A stretch of DNA of 64,000 nucleotides from Pleodorina starrii (taxonomy: Eukaryota; Chlorophyta; Chlorophyceae; Chlamydomonadales; Volvocaceae). Numbering within the stretch: the stretch's first letter is position 1; each line of letters begins with the position of its first letter. This document shows positions 19,857 through 30,320 of the stretch, in pieces. The translations under genes were made by a program, and so were the position numbers. The stretch is taken from contig BRXU01000020.1 of the NCBI GenBank assembly GCA_030267565.1, positions 1-64,000 of the forward strand, read 5' to 3'. The notes under the pieces are model-generated. The model ran no database searches. It was not told where the DNA came from and worked only from the letters and a program-made list of their open reading frames with translations.

Positions 19857-22800
19857 CCCCCGGAGGCCCCCGAAGGCCCCCGGAGGCCCCCGAAGGCCCC
19901 TGAAGGCCCCCGCAGGGCCCCGGAGGCCCCCGATGGCCCCCGCAGGCCCCCGAAGGCCCCCGGAGGCCCCCGGAGGCCCCCGCAGGCCCCCGAAGGCCCC
20001 CGGAGGCCCCCGAAGGCCCCCGGAGGCCCCCGGAGGCCCCCGGAGGCCCCCGAAGGCCCCCGGAGGCCCCCGAAGGCCCCTGAAGGCCCCCGCAGGGCCC
20101 CGGAGGCCCCCGATGGCCCCCAAAGGCCCCCGCAGGCCCCCGCAGGCCCCCGAGGCCCCCGAAGGCTCTCGGAGGCCCCCGGAGGCCCCCGCAGGCCCCC
20201 GGAGGCCCCCGGTGGTCCCGGAAGGCCCCCGAAGGCCCCCGATGGCCCCCAAGGGCCCCCGCAGGCCCCCGAGGCCCCCGAAGGCCCCCGGAGGCCCCCG
20301 GAGGCCCCCGAAGGCCCCCGGAGGCCCCCGGAGGCCCCCGAAGGCCCCCGGAGGCCCCCGAAGGCCCCCGCAGGCCCCCGAAGGCCCCTGAAGGCCCCCG
20401 CAGGGCCCCGGAGGCCCCCGATGGCCCCCAAAGGCCCCCGCAGGCCCCCGAGGCCCCCGAAGGCTCTCGGAGGCCCCCGGAGGCCCCCGGAGGCCCCCGC
20501 AGGCCCCCGGAGGCCCCCGAAGGCCCCCAAAGGCCCCCGGTGGTCCCGGAAGGCCCCCGAAGGCCCCCGATGGCCCCCAAGGGCCCCCGCAGGCCCCCGA
20601 GGCCCCCGAAGGCTCTCGGAGGCCCCCGGAGGCCCCCGGAGGCCCCCGCAGGCCCCCGGAGGCCCCCGAAGGCCCCCGCAGGCCCCCGGAGGCCCCCGAA
20701 GGCCCCCGGAGGCCCCCGATGGCCCCCAAGGGCCCCCGCAGGCCCCCGAGGCCCCCGAAGGCTCTCGGAGGCCCCCGGAGGCCCCCGCAGGCCCCCGCAG
20801 GCCCCCGGAGGCACCCGGAGGCCCCCGGAGGCCCCCGCAGGCCCCCGGAGGCCCCCGAAGGCCCCCGGAGGCCCCCGAAGGCCCCCGGAGGCCCCCGAAG
20901 GCCCCCGCAGGCCCCCGGAGGCCCCCGGAGGCCCCCGAAGGCCCCCGGAGGCCCCCGCAGGCCCCCGAAGGCCCCCGGAGGCCCCCGGAGGCCCCCGCAG
21001 GCCCCCGAAGGCCCCCGGAGGCCCCCGAAGGCTCTCGGAGGCCCCCGGAGGCCCCCGGAGGCCCCCGCAGGCCCCCGGAGGCCCCCGAAGGCCCCCGCAG
21101 GCCCCCGGAGGCCCCCGAAGGTCCCTGGAGGCCCCCGATGGCCCCCAAGGGCCCCCGCAGGCCCCCGAGGCCCCCGAAGGCTCTCGGAGGCCCCCGGAGG
21201 CCCCCGCAGGCCCCCGCAGGCCCCCGGAGGCCCCCGGAGGCCCCCGCAGGCCCCCGGAGACCCCCGAAGGCCCCCGGAGGCCCCCGAAGGCCCCCGCAGG
21301 CCCCCGGTGGTCCCGGAAGGCCCCCGAAGGCCCCCAAAGGCCCCCGCAGGCCCCCGCAGGCCCCCGAGGCCCCCGAAGGCCCCCGGAGGCCCCCGGAGGC
21401 CCCCGAAGGCCCCCGGAGGCCCCCGGAGGCCCCCGAAGGCCCCCGGAGGCCCCCGGAGGCCCCCGAAGGCCCCCGGAGGCCCCCGAAGGCCCCCGCAGGC
21501 CCCCGGAGGCCCCCGAAGGCCCCCGGAGGCCCCCGGAGGCCCCCGAAGGCCCCCGCAGGCCCCCGGAGGCCCCCGAAGGCCCCCAAAGGCCCCCGGTGGT
21601 CCCGGAAGGCCCCCGAAGGCCCCCGGTGGTCCCGGAAGGCCCCCGAAGGCCCCCGAGGCCCCCGAAGGCTCTCGGAGGCCCCCGGAGGCCCCCGCAGGCC
21701 CCCGCAGGCCCCCGGAGGCACCCGGAGGCCCCCGGAGGCCCCCGCAGGCCCCCGGAGGCCCCCGAAGGCCCCCGGAGGCCCCCGGAGGCCCCCGAAGGCC
21801 CCCGAAGGCCCCCGGAGGCCCCCGAAGGCCCCTGAAGGCCCCCGCAGGGCCCCGTAGGCCCCCGATGGCCCCCAAAGGCCCCCGCAGGCCCCCGCAGGCC
21901 CCCGAGGCCCCCCCCCCCCGGAGGCCCCGAGCACCAGAGGCCCCCGGTGGTCCCGGAAGGCCCCCGAAGGCCCCCGATGGCCCCCAAGGGCCCCCGCAGG
22001 CCCCCGAGGCCCCCGAAGGCCCCCGGAGGCCCCCGAAGGCCCCCGGAGGCCCCCGGAGGCCCCCGAAGGCCCCCGGAGGCCCCCGAAGGCCCCCGCAGGC
22101 CCCCGAAGGCCCCTGAAGGCCCCCGCAGGGCCCCGGAGGCCCCCGATGGCCCCCAAAGGCCCCCGCAGGCCCCCGAGGCCCCCGAAGGCTCTCGGAGGCC
22201 CCCGGAGGCCCCCGGAGGCCCCCGCAGGCCCCCGGAGGCCCCCGAAGGCCCCCAAAGGCCCCCGGTGGTCCCGGAAGGCCCCCGAAGGCCCCCGATGGCC
22301 CCCAAGGGCCCCCGCAGCCCCCGATGCCCCCGAAGGCTCTCGGAGGCCCCCGGAGGCCCCGAAGGCCCCCGAAGGCCCCCGCAGGCCCCCGAAGGCCCCC
22401 GCAAGCCCCCGGAGGCCCCCGAAGGCCCCCGGAGGCCCCCGCAGGCCCCCGGAGGCCCCCGAAGGCTCCCGAAGGCTCCCGCAAGCCCCCGGAGGCCCCC
22501 GGAGGCCCCCGGAGGCCCCCGGAGGCCCCCGGAGGCCCCCGCAGGCCCCCGCAGGCCCCCGCAGGCCCCCGGAGGCCCCCGCAGGCCCCCGGAGGCCCCC
22601 GAAGGCCCCCGCAGGCCCCCGGAGGCCCCCGCAGGCCCCCGCAGGCCCCCGGAGGCCCCCGGAGGCCCCCGCAGGCCCCCGGAGGCCCCCGAAGGCCCCC
22701 GAAGGCCCCGGAGGCCCCCGGAGGCCCCCGGAGGCCCCCGGAGGCCCCCGGAGGCCCCCGGAGGCCCCCGCAGGCCCCCGGAGGCCCCCGGAGGCCCCCG

Positions 22801-25800
22801 CAGGCCCCCGCAGGCCCCCGCAGGCCCCCGCAGGCCCCCGGAGGCCCCCGGAGGCCCCCGCAGGCCCCCGCAGGCCCCCGGAGGCCCCCGAAGGCCCCCG
22901 GAGGCCCCCGGAGGCCCCCGCAGGCCCCCGGAGGCCCCCGGAGGCCCCCGGAGGCCCCCGAAGGCCCCGGAGGCCCCCGGAGGCCCCCGCAGGCCCCCGA
23001 AGGCTCCCGCAAGCCCCCGGAGGCCCCCGGAGGCCCCCGCAGGCCCCCGGAGGCCCCCGGAGGCCCCCGCAGGCCCCCGGAGGCCCCCGCAGGCCCCCGC
23101 AGGCCCCCGGAGGCCCCCGTAGGCCCCCGCAGGCCCCCGCAGGCCCCCGGAGGCCCCCGCAGGCCCCCGCAGGCCCCCGGAGGCCCCCGGAGGCCCCCGC
23201 AGGCCCCCGAAGGCCCCCGCAGGCCCCCGCAGGCCCCCGCAGGCCCCCGCAGGCCCCCGGAGGCCCCCGAAGGCCCCCGAAGGCCCCCGGAGGCCCCCGG
23301 AGGCCCCCGCAGGCCCCCGGAGGCCCCCGGAGGCCCCCGGAGGCCCCCGGAGGCCCCCGCAGGCCCCCGGAGGCCCCCGCAGGCCCCCGCAGGCCCCCGG
23401 AGGCCCCCGCAGGCCCCCGCAGGCCCCCGGAGGCCCCCGCAGGCCCCCGGAGGCCCCCGAAGGCCCCCGAAGGCCCCCGGAGGCCCCCGAAGGCCCCCGC
23501 AGGCCCCCGCAGGACCCGCAGGCCCCCGAAGGCCCCCGGAGGCCCCCGGAGGCCCCCGGAGGCCCCCGGAGGCCCCCGGAGGCCCCCGGAGGCCCCCGAA
23601 GGCCCCCGCAGGCCCCCGCAGGCCCCCGCAGGCCCCCGCAGGCCCCCGGAGGCCCCCGGAGGCCCCCGCAGGCCCCCGGAGGCCCCCGGAGGCCCCCGGA
23701 GGCCCCCGGAGGCCCCCGCAGGCCCCCGGAGGCCCCCGGAGGCCCCCGCAGGCCCCCGGAGGCCCCCGCAGGCCCCCGCAGGCCCCCGCAGGCCCCCGGA
23801 GGCCCCCCGTGGCCCCCGCAGGCCCCCCGAGGCCCCCGGAGGCCCCCGGAGGCCCCCGCAGGCCCCCGCACGCCCCCGGAGGCCCCCGGAGGCCCCCGCA
23901 GGCCCCCGGAGGCCCCCGCAGGCCCCCGCAGGCCCCCGCAGGCCCCCGCAGGCCCCCGGAGGCCCCCGGAGGCCCCCGAAGGCCCCCGAAGGCCCCCGAA
24001 GGTTCCCGGAGGCCCCCGGAGGCCCCCGGAGGCCCCCGGAGGCCCCCGGAGGCCCCCGGAGGCCCTCGAAGGCCCCCGAAGGCCCCCCGAGGCCCCCGCA
24101 GGCCCCCGCAGGCCCCCGCAGGCCCCCGGAGGCCCCCGTTGGCCCCCGCAGGCCCCCGGAGGTCCCCAAAGGCCCCCGAAGGCCCCCGGAGGCCCCCGGA
24201 TGCCCCCGCAGGCCCCCGGAGGCCCCCGGACGCCCCCGCAGGCCCCCGGAGCTCCCCGCTGGCCCCCGCAGGCCCCCGCAGGCCCCCGCAGGCCCCCGCA
24301 GGCCCCCGCAGGCCCCCGGAGGCCCCCGGACGCCCCCGCAGGCCCCCGGAGCTCCCCGCTGGCCCCCGCAGGCCCCCGCAGGCCCCCGCAGGCCCCCGGA
24401 CGCCGCCCCCGGAGGCCCCCGAAGGCCCCCGGAGGCCCCGAACGCCCCCGCAGGCCCCCGCAGGCCCCCGCAGGCCCCCGGAGGCCCCCGCAGGCCCCCG
24501 CAGGCCCCCGGAGGCCCCCGCAGGCCCCCGGAGGCCCCCGAGGCCCCCGAAGGCCCCCGAGGCCCCCGAAGGCCCCCGCAGGCCCCCGTAGGCCCCCGAA
24601 GGCCCCCGGAGGCCCCCGCAGGCCCCCGGAGGCCCCCGGAGGCCCCCGCAGGCCCCCGCAGGCCCCCGGAGGCCCCCGCAAGCCCCCGCAGGCCCCCGCA
24701 GGCCCCCGAAGGCCCCCGCAGGCCCCCGGAGGCCCCCGAGGCCCCCGAAGGCCCCCGGAGGCCCCCGGAGGCCCCCGCAGGCCCCCGGAGGCCCCCGAGG
24801 CCCCCGAAGGCCCCCGGAGGCCCCCGCAGGCCCCCGGAGGCCCCCGGAGGCCCCCGGAGGCCCCCGGAGGTCCCCGAAGCCCCCGCAGGCCCCCGCAGGC
24901 CCCGGAGGCCCCCGCAGGCCCCAGAAGGCCCCCGGAGGCCCCCGGAGGTCCCCCAAAGGCCCCGGAAGGCCCCCGGAGGCCCCCGGATGCCCCCGCAGGC
25001 CCCCGGAGGTCCCCGGACGCCCCCGCAGGCCCCCGGAGCTCCCCGCTGGCCCCCGCAGGCCCCCGCAGGCCCCCGCAGGCCCCCGGAGGCCCCCGCACGC
25101 CCCCGCAGGCCCCCGGAGGCCCCCGGAGGCCCCCGGACGCCCCCGCAGGCCCCCGCAGGCCCCCGGAGGCCCCCGCAGGCCCCCGCAGGCCCCCGGAGGC
25201 CCCCGAAGGCCCCCGAAGGTTCCCGGAGGCCCCCGGAGGCCCCCGGAGGCCCCCGCAGGCCCCCGGAGGTCCCCAAAGGCCCCCGAAGGTTCCCGGAGGC
25301 CCCCGGAGGCCCCCGGAGGCCCCCGGAGGCCCCCGGAGGCCCCCGGAGGCCCCCGGAGGCCCTCGAAGGCCCCCGAAGGCCCCCCGAGGCCCCCGCAGGC
25401 CCCCGCAGGCCCCCGCAGGCCCCCGCAGGCCCCCGCAGGCCCCCGGAGGCCCCCGCAGGCCCCCGGAGCTCCCCGCTGGCCCCCGCAGGCCCCCGCAGGC
25501 CCCCGCAGGCCCCCGGAGGCCCCCGCAAGCCCCCGCAGGCCCCCGAAGGCCCCCGGAGGCCCCCGGACGCCCCCGCAGGCCCCCGCAGGCCCCCGGAGGC
25601 CCCCGGACGCCCCCGCAGGCCCCCGGAGGCCCCCGAAGGCCCCCGAAGGTTCCCGGAGGCCCCCGGAGGCCCCCGGAGGCCCCCGGAGGCCCCCGGAGGC
25701 CCTCGAAGGCCCCCGAAGGCCCCCCGAGGCCCCCGGAGGCCCCCGCAGGCCCCCGCAGGCCCCCGCAGGCCCCCGCAGGCCCCCGGAGGCCCCCGTTGGC

Positions 25801-28354
25801 CCCCGCAGGCACCCGCAGGCCCCCGGAGGCCCCCGAAGGCCCCCGCAAGCCCCCGCAGGCCCCCGCAGGCCCCCGCAGGCCCCCGCAGGCCCCCGCAGGC
25901 CCCCGTTCCGGGGCCCCCGGAGGCCCCCGCAAGCCCCCGCAGGCCCCCGGAGGCCCCCGAAGGCCCCCGAAGGCCTCGGAGGCCCCCGTTGGCCCCTGGA
26001 GGCCCCCGCAGGCCCCCGGAGGCCCCCGAAGGCCCCCGCAGGCCCTCGGAGGCCCCCGCAGGCCCCCGGAGGCCCCCGAGGGCCCCCGGAGGCCCCCGAG
26101 GGCCCCCGGAGGCCCCCGGAGGCCCCCGGAGGCCCCCGGAGGCCCCCGGAGGCCCCCGGAGGCCCCCGGAGGCCCCAGCAGGCCCCCGGAGGCCCTCGAA
26201 GGCCCCCGAAGGCCCCCCGAGGCCCCCGGAGGCCCCCGCAAGCCCCCGCAGGCCCTTGGAGGCCCCCGCAGGCCCCCGCAGGCCCCCGCAGGCCCCCGCA
26301 GGCCCCCGGAGGCCCCCGTTGGCCCCCGCAGGCCCCCGGAGGTCCCCAAAGGCCCCCGAAGGCCCCCGGAGGCCCCCGGATGCCCCCGCAGGCCCCCGGA
26401 GGCCCCCGGACGCCCCCGCAGGCCCCCGGAGCTCCCCGCTGGCCCCCGCAGGCCCCCGCAGGCCCCCGCAGGCCCCCGGAGGCCCCCGCAAGCCCCCGCA
26501 GGCCCCCGAAGGCCCCCGGAGGCCCCCGGACGCCCCCGCAGGCCCCCGCAGGCCCCCGGAGGCCCCCGGACGCCCCCGCAGGCCCCCGGAGGCCCCCGAA
26601 GGCCCCCGAAGGTTCCCGGAGGCCCCCGGAGGCCCCCGGAGGCCCCCGGAGGCCCTCGAAGGCCCCCGAAGGCCCCCCGAGGCCCCCGGAGGCCCCCGCA
26701 GGCCCCCGCAGGCCCCCGGAGGCCCCCGTTGGCCCCCGCAGGCACCCGCAGGCCCCCGGAGGCCCCCGAAGGCCCCCGCAAGCCCCCGCAGGCCCCCGAA
26801 GGCCCCCGCAGGCCCCCGCAGGCCCCCGCAGGCCCCCGTTCCGGGGCCCCCGGAGGCCCCCGCAAGCCCCCGCAGGCCCCCGGAGGCCCCCGAAGGCCCC
26901 CGAAGGCCCCCGGAGGCCCCCGTTGGCCCCTGCAGGCCCCCGCAGGCCCCCGGAGGCCCCCGAAGGCCCCCGCAGGCCGTCGGAGGCCCCCGCAGGCCCC
27001 CGGAGGCCCCCGAGGGCCCCCGGAGGCCCCCGAAGGCCACCGGAGGCCCCCGGAGGCCCCCGGAGGCCCCCGGAGGCCCCCGGAGGCCCCAGCAGGCCCC
27101 CGGAGGCCCTCGAAGGCCCCCGAAGGCCCCCCGAGGCCCCCGGAGGCCCCCGCAAGCCCCCGCAGGCCTTTGGAGGCCCCCGCAGGCCCCCGAAGGCCCC
27201 CGCAGGCCCCCCGAGGCCCCCAGAGGCCCCCGTTGGCCCCCGCAGGCCAACGAAGACCCCCTCAGGCCCCCGCAAGCCCCCGCAGGCCCCCGGAGGCCCT
27301 TGGAGGCCCCCGCAGGCCCCCGAAGACCCCCGCAGGCCCCCGCAGGCCCCCAGAGGCCCCCGTTGGCCCCTGCAGGCCCCCGCAGGCCCCCGGAGGCCCC
27401 CGAAGGTCCCCGCAGGACCCCGGAGGCCCCCGCAGGCCCCCGAAGGCCCCCGAAGGCCCCCGGAGGCCCCCGGAGGCCCCCGGAGGCCCCCGGAGGCCCC
27501 CGGAGGCCCCAGCAGGCCCCCGGAGGCCCTCGAAGGCCCCCGAAGGCCCCCCGATGCCCCCGGAGGCCCCCGGAGGCCCCCGCAGGCCCCCGAAGGCCCC
27601 CGAAGGCCCCCGGAGGCCCCCGGAGGCCCCCGGAGGCCCCCGCAGGCCCCCGCAGGCCCCCGAAGGCCCCCGGAGGCCCCCGGAGGCCCCCGCAAGCCCC
27701 CGCAGGCCCCCGGAGGCCCTTGGAGGCCCCCGCAGGCCCCCGAAGACCCCCGCAGGCCCCCGCAGGCACCCGCAGGCCCCCGGAGGCCCCCGAAGGCCCC
27801 CGGAGGCCCCCGAAGGCCCCCGGAGGCCCCCGGAGGCCCCCGAAGGCCCCCGAAGACCCCCGCAGGCCCCCGCAGGCACCCGCAGGCCCCCGGAGGCCCC
27901 CGAAGGCCCCCGGAGGCCCCCGAAGGTTCCCGGAGGCCCCCGAGGGCCCCCCGAGGCCCCCGGAGGCCCCCGCAAGCCCCCGCAGGCCCCCGGAGGCCCT
28001 TGGAGGCCCCCGCAGGCCCCCGAAGACCCCCGCAGGCCCCCGCAGGCACCCGCAGGCCCCCGGAGGCCCCCGAAGGCCCCCGCAGGCACCCGCAGGCCCC
28101 CGGAGGCCCCCGGACGCCCCCGGAGGCCCCCGGAGGCCCCCGAAGGCCCCCGAAGGTTCCCGAAGGCCCCCGGAGGCCCCCGGAGACCCCCGGAGGCCCT
28201 CGAAGGCCCCCGCAGGCCCCCCGAGGCCCCCGGAGGCCCCCGCAAGCCCCCGGAGGCCCCCGCAGGCCCCCGGAGGCCCCCGAAGGCCCCCCGAGGCCCC
28301 CGGACGCCCCCGCAGGCCCCCGGAGGCCCCCGCAGGCCCCCGCAGGCCCCCGGA
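19857..28354. repeat. 10-bp satellite array, block 2
   Basis: This is the same 10-bp satellite as block 1, continuing after the retrotransposon. From about 22360 onward the GGA and GCA unit types dominate and new variants appear (CCCGCAAGCC, GAAGGTTCCC, CCCTCGAAGG), suggesting a separately amplified domain. The rare variant GTTCCGGGG occurs at 25905 and again at 26838, marking a duplication of about 933 bp. All six frames are free of stops over long distances, giving spurious ORFs of more than 3,000 codons. The G-rich strand has GGGGG every 10 bases. Confidence 0.95.
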
Positions 28355-29012
28355 GGGCACCGGGCACCGGGCACCGGGCTCCGGGCACCGGGCACCGGGC
28401 ACCGGGCACCGGGCACCGGGCACCGGGCACCGGGCACCGGGCACCGGGCACCGGGCACCGGGCACCGGGCACCGGGCACCGGGCACCGGGCACCGGGCAC
28501 CGGGCACCGGGCACCGGGCACCGGGCACCGGGCACCGGGCACCGGGCACCGGGCACCGGGCACCGGGCACCGGGCACCGGGCACCGGGCACCGGGCACCG
28601 GGCACCGGGCACCGGGCACCGGGCACCGGGCACCGGGCACCGGGCACCGGGCACCGGGCACCGGGCACCGGGCACCGGGCACCGGGCACCGGGCACCGGG
28701 CACCGGGCACCGGGCACCGGGCACCGGGCACCGGGCACCGGGCACCGGGCACCGGGCACCGGGCACCGGGCACCGGGCACCGGGCACCGGGCACCGGGCA
28801 CCGGGCACCGGGCACCGGGCACCGGGCACCGGGCACCGGGCACCGGGCACCGGGCACCGGGCACCGGGCACCGGGCACCGGGCACCGGGCACCGGGCACC
28901 GGGCACCGGGCACCGGGCACCGGGCACCGGGCACCGGGCACCGGGCACCGGGCACCGGGCACCGGGCACCGGGCACCGGGCACCGGGCACCGGGCACCGG
29001 GCACCGGGCACC
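28355..29012. repeat. GGGCACC heptamer minisatellite
   Basis: About 94 nearly perfect head-to-tail copies of GGGCACC; I notice one variant copy, GGGCTCC, near 28376. The array begins abruptly where the 10-bp satellite stops. A 7-bp unit gives a 7-residue repeat in any frame and no stops, so the long ORFs across it are not meaningful. Confidence 0.95.
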
Positions 29013-30320
29013 CGGCAGCCCTGCCGGCGTGTGTTGAAGGAGCAGACCGTTGCCACTTTGGCAGCTACCGGTACATCCAACCCACCACCGCGGCGCCGAC
29101 ATTTTCGACTTCGATGGGTCGCCTCCAAAGCGGTCGCCTCCAGAGCGGTCGCCTCCATAGAGGCCCGCTCTAGTCGCCTCCTACCACTCGGGGTCTTTGG
29201 CTCCGGTCAACACGGATCGTACCCGGGCGACCCGATGCGAGCATCCCTCCCAGGTGTGCCATACACATAATTGTATGTTGGACATGTCAGGAGCTATTCC
29301 AGACGCGAGTTTTATTACTAGTGCGGGGTAGGTCACGGACACGACTGGAGAGCCGTGCGATCAGTGCGGCTCGTCCCACACCAGGGCCCCCATGGGTCAC
29401 CCACCCCTCTGCAAACCTTCGGAGACCTCGTTCGCGCCTAATCACAGCGTATCCGTTCCTGCCTAAAGAGACACCCCTTAGTTGATTTGGGTTACAGTTA
29501 CCTAAGCCCCTTTATGTGCTTCCCGCGCCCGTAACCGCGCAGCTTCAATTTTCTTTGCCTGTCTTTGCCGACGCACACGGCAGGCAGGCGCCGACAGGCT
29601 GAAGGCAGGCTGGCCCATTGTGTTACAAACATCCCGAGCTTTAACAGCCCAGTCTAGCCAAGCGATTCTTGACTTTTACGAAAGAGGCGGTGCATACAGT
29701 TCCAACCGTCAACTGTCAGCTTGACTCAGGAATAGGCGAAGGGCTAATTTTCGCCCTGGAGGCTTGACATCATATAAAGGCATCGTTTGTAATTCAGTGC
29801 TTCTACGCCCAACGGACTGACAGGGCTTCTTACTGGCTCCTTGTGCAGTGGCTCCTTGTGCACTGTGCTCATTGCACTGTACTTGGTAATTAATCCGAAT
29901 TCCTGGGAAATGGTTAAATGATCACTTATTAATAATGATACATCGGCGAACTGGATTTCGGTAATAATGCGGCTCGTGGTCCATACGCGCTTGGCGGCTT
30001 GCGATTTTACACGTGCCCGGCATTCAGCTGTAAGGTATGTGCGCAATTCAATTAATCGGCGTGTTTTTGACGGCGTTTCGGGTCCACGCTTGCTCGCCGA
30101 GGTCGCATGCAAGCAGTGGCTTACTCCTTGGTCCTGACATGACGTCCTTACAGCTTGACCGCCTTACCAAACCTCAGTACTGTAGCAGCTTGATCCCGAC
30201 CACTTTTGCCGTCGACAACGGTCTCGAACGCTCGGCCGATTCGGTCACCGAGAACGGCTGTCCCACTAATTGCGCCCTGCCTGCATCGCATTACAGGACC
30301 TCAGCACCAAAAGCCGCGTG
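29013..30320. other. Intergenic region upstream of the B3-like gene
   Basis: This is unique sequence of moderate GC content. It includes three copies of a 15-bp repeat (GTCGCCTCC plus AAAGCG, AGAGCG or ATAGAG) around 29114-29160 and a small duplication (GGCTCCTTGTGCA) near 29838-29865. A TATA-like CATATAAAGG lies at 29771-29780, some 540 bp before the start codon of the next gene, and could be its core promoter. No convincing gene is seen; the ORFs present are short and have no recognisable features. Confidence 0.5.

Noticed and set aside
1..29012. CRISPR-like array
   Set aside because: Units are contiguous with no unique spacers, and the genome is eukaryotic.
19713..29270. Open frames of 1,600-3,100 codons on both strands
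   Set aside because: They follow automatically from stop-free 10-bp and 7-bp tandem units, exist in every frame and cross unrelated sequence, including the retrotransposon 3' end.
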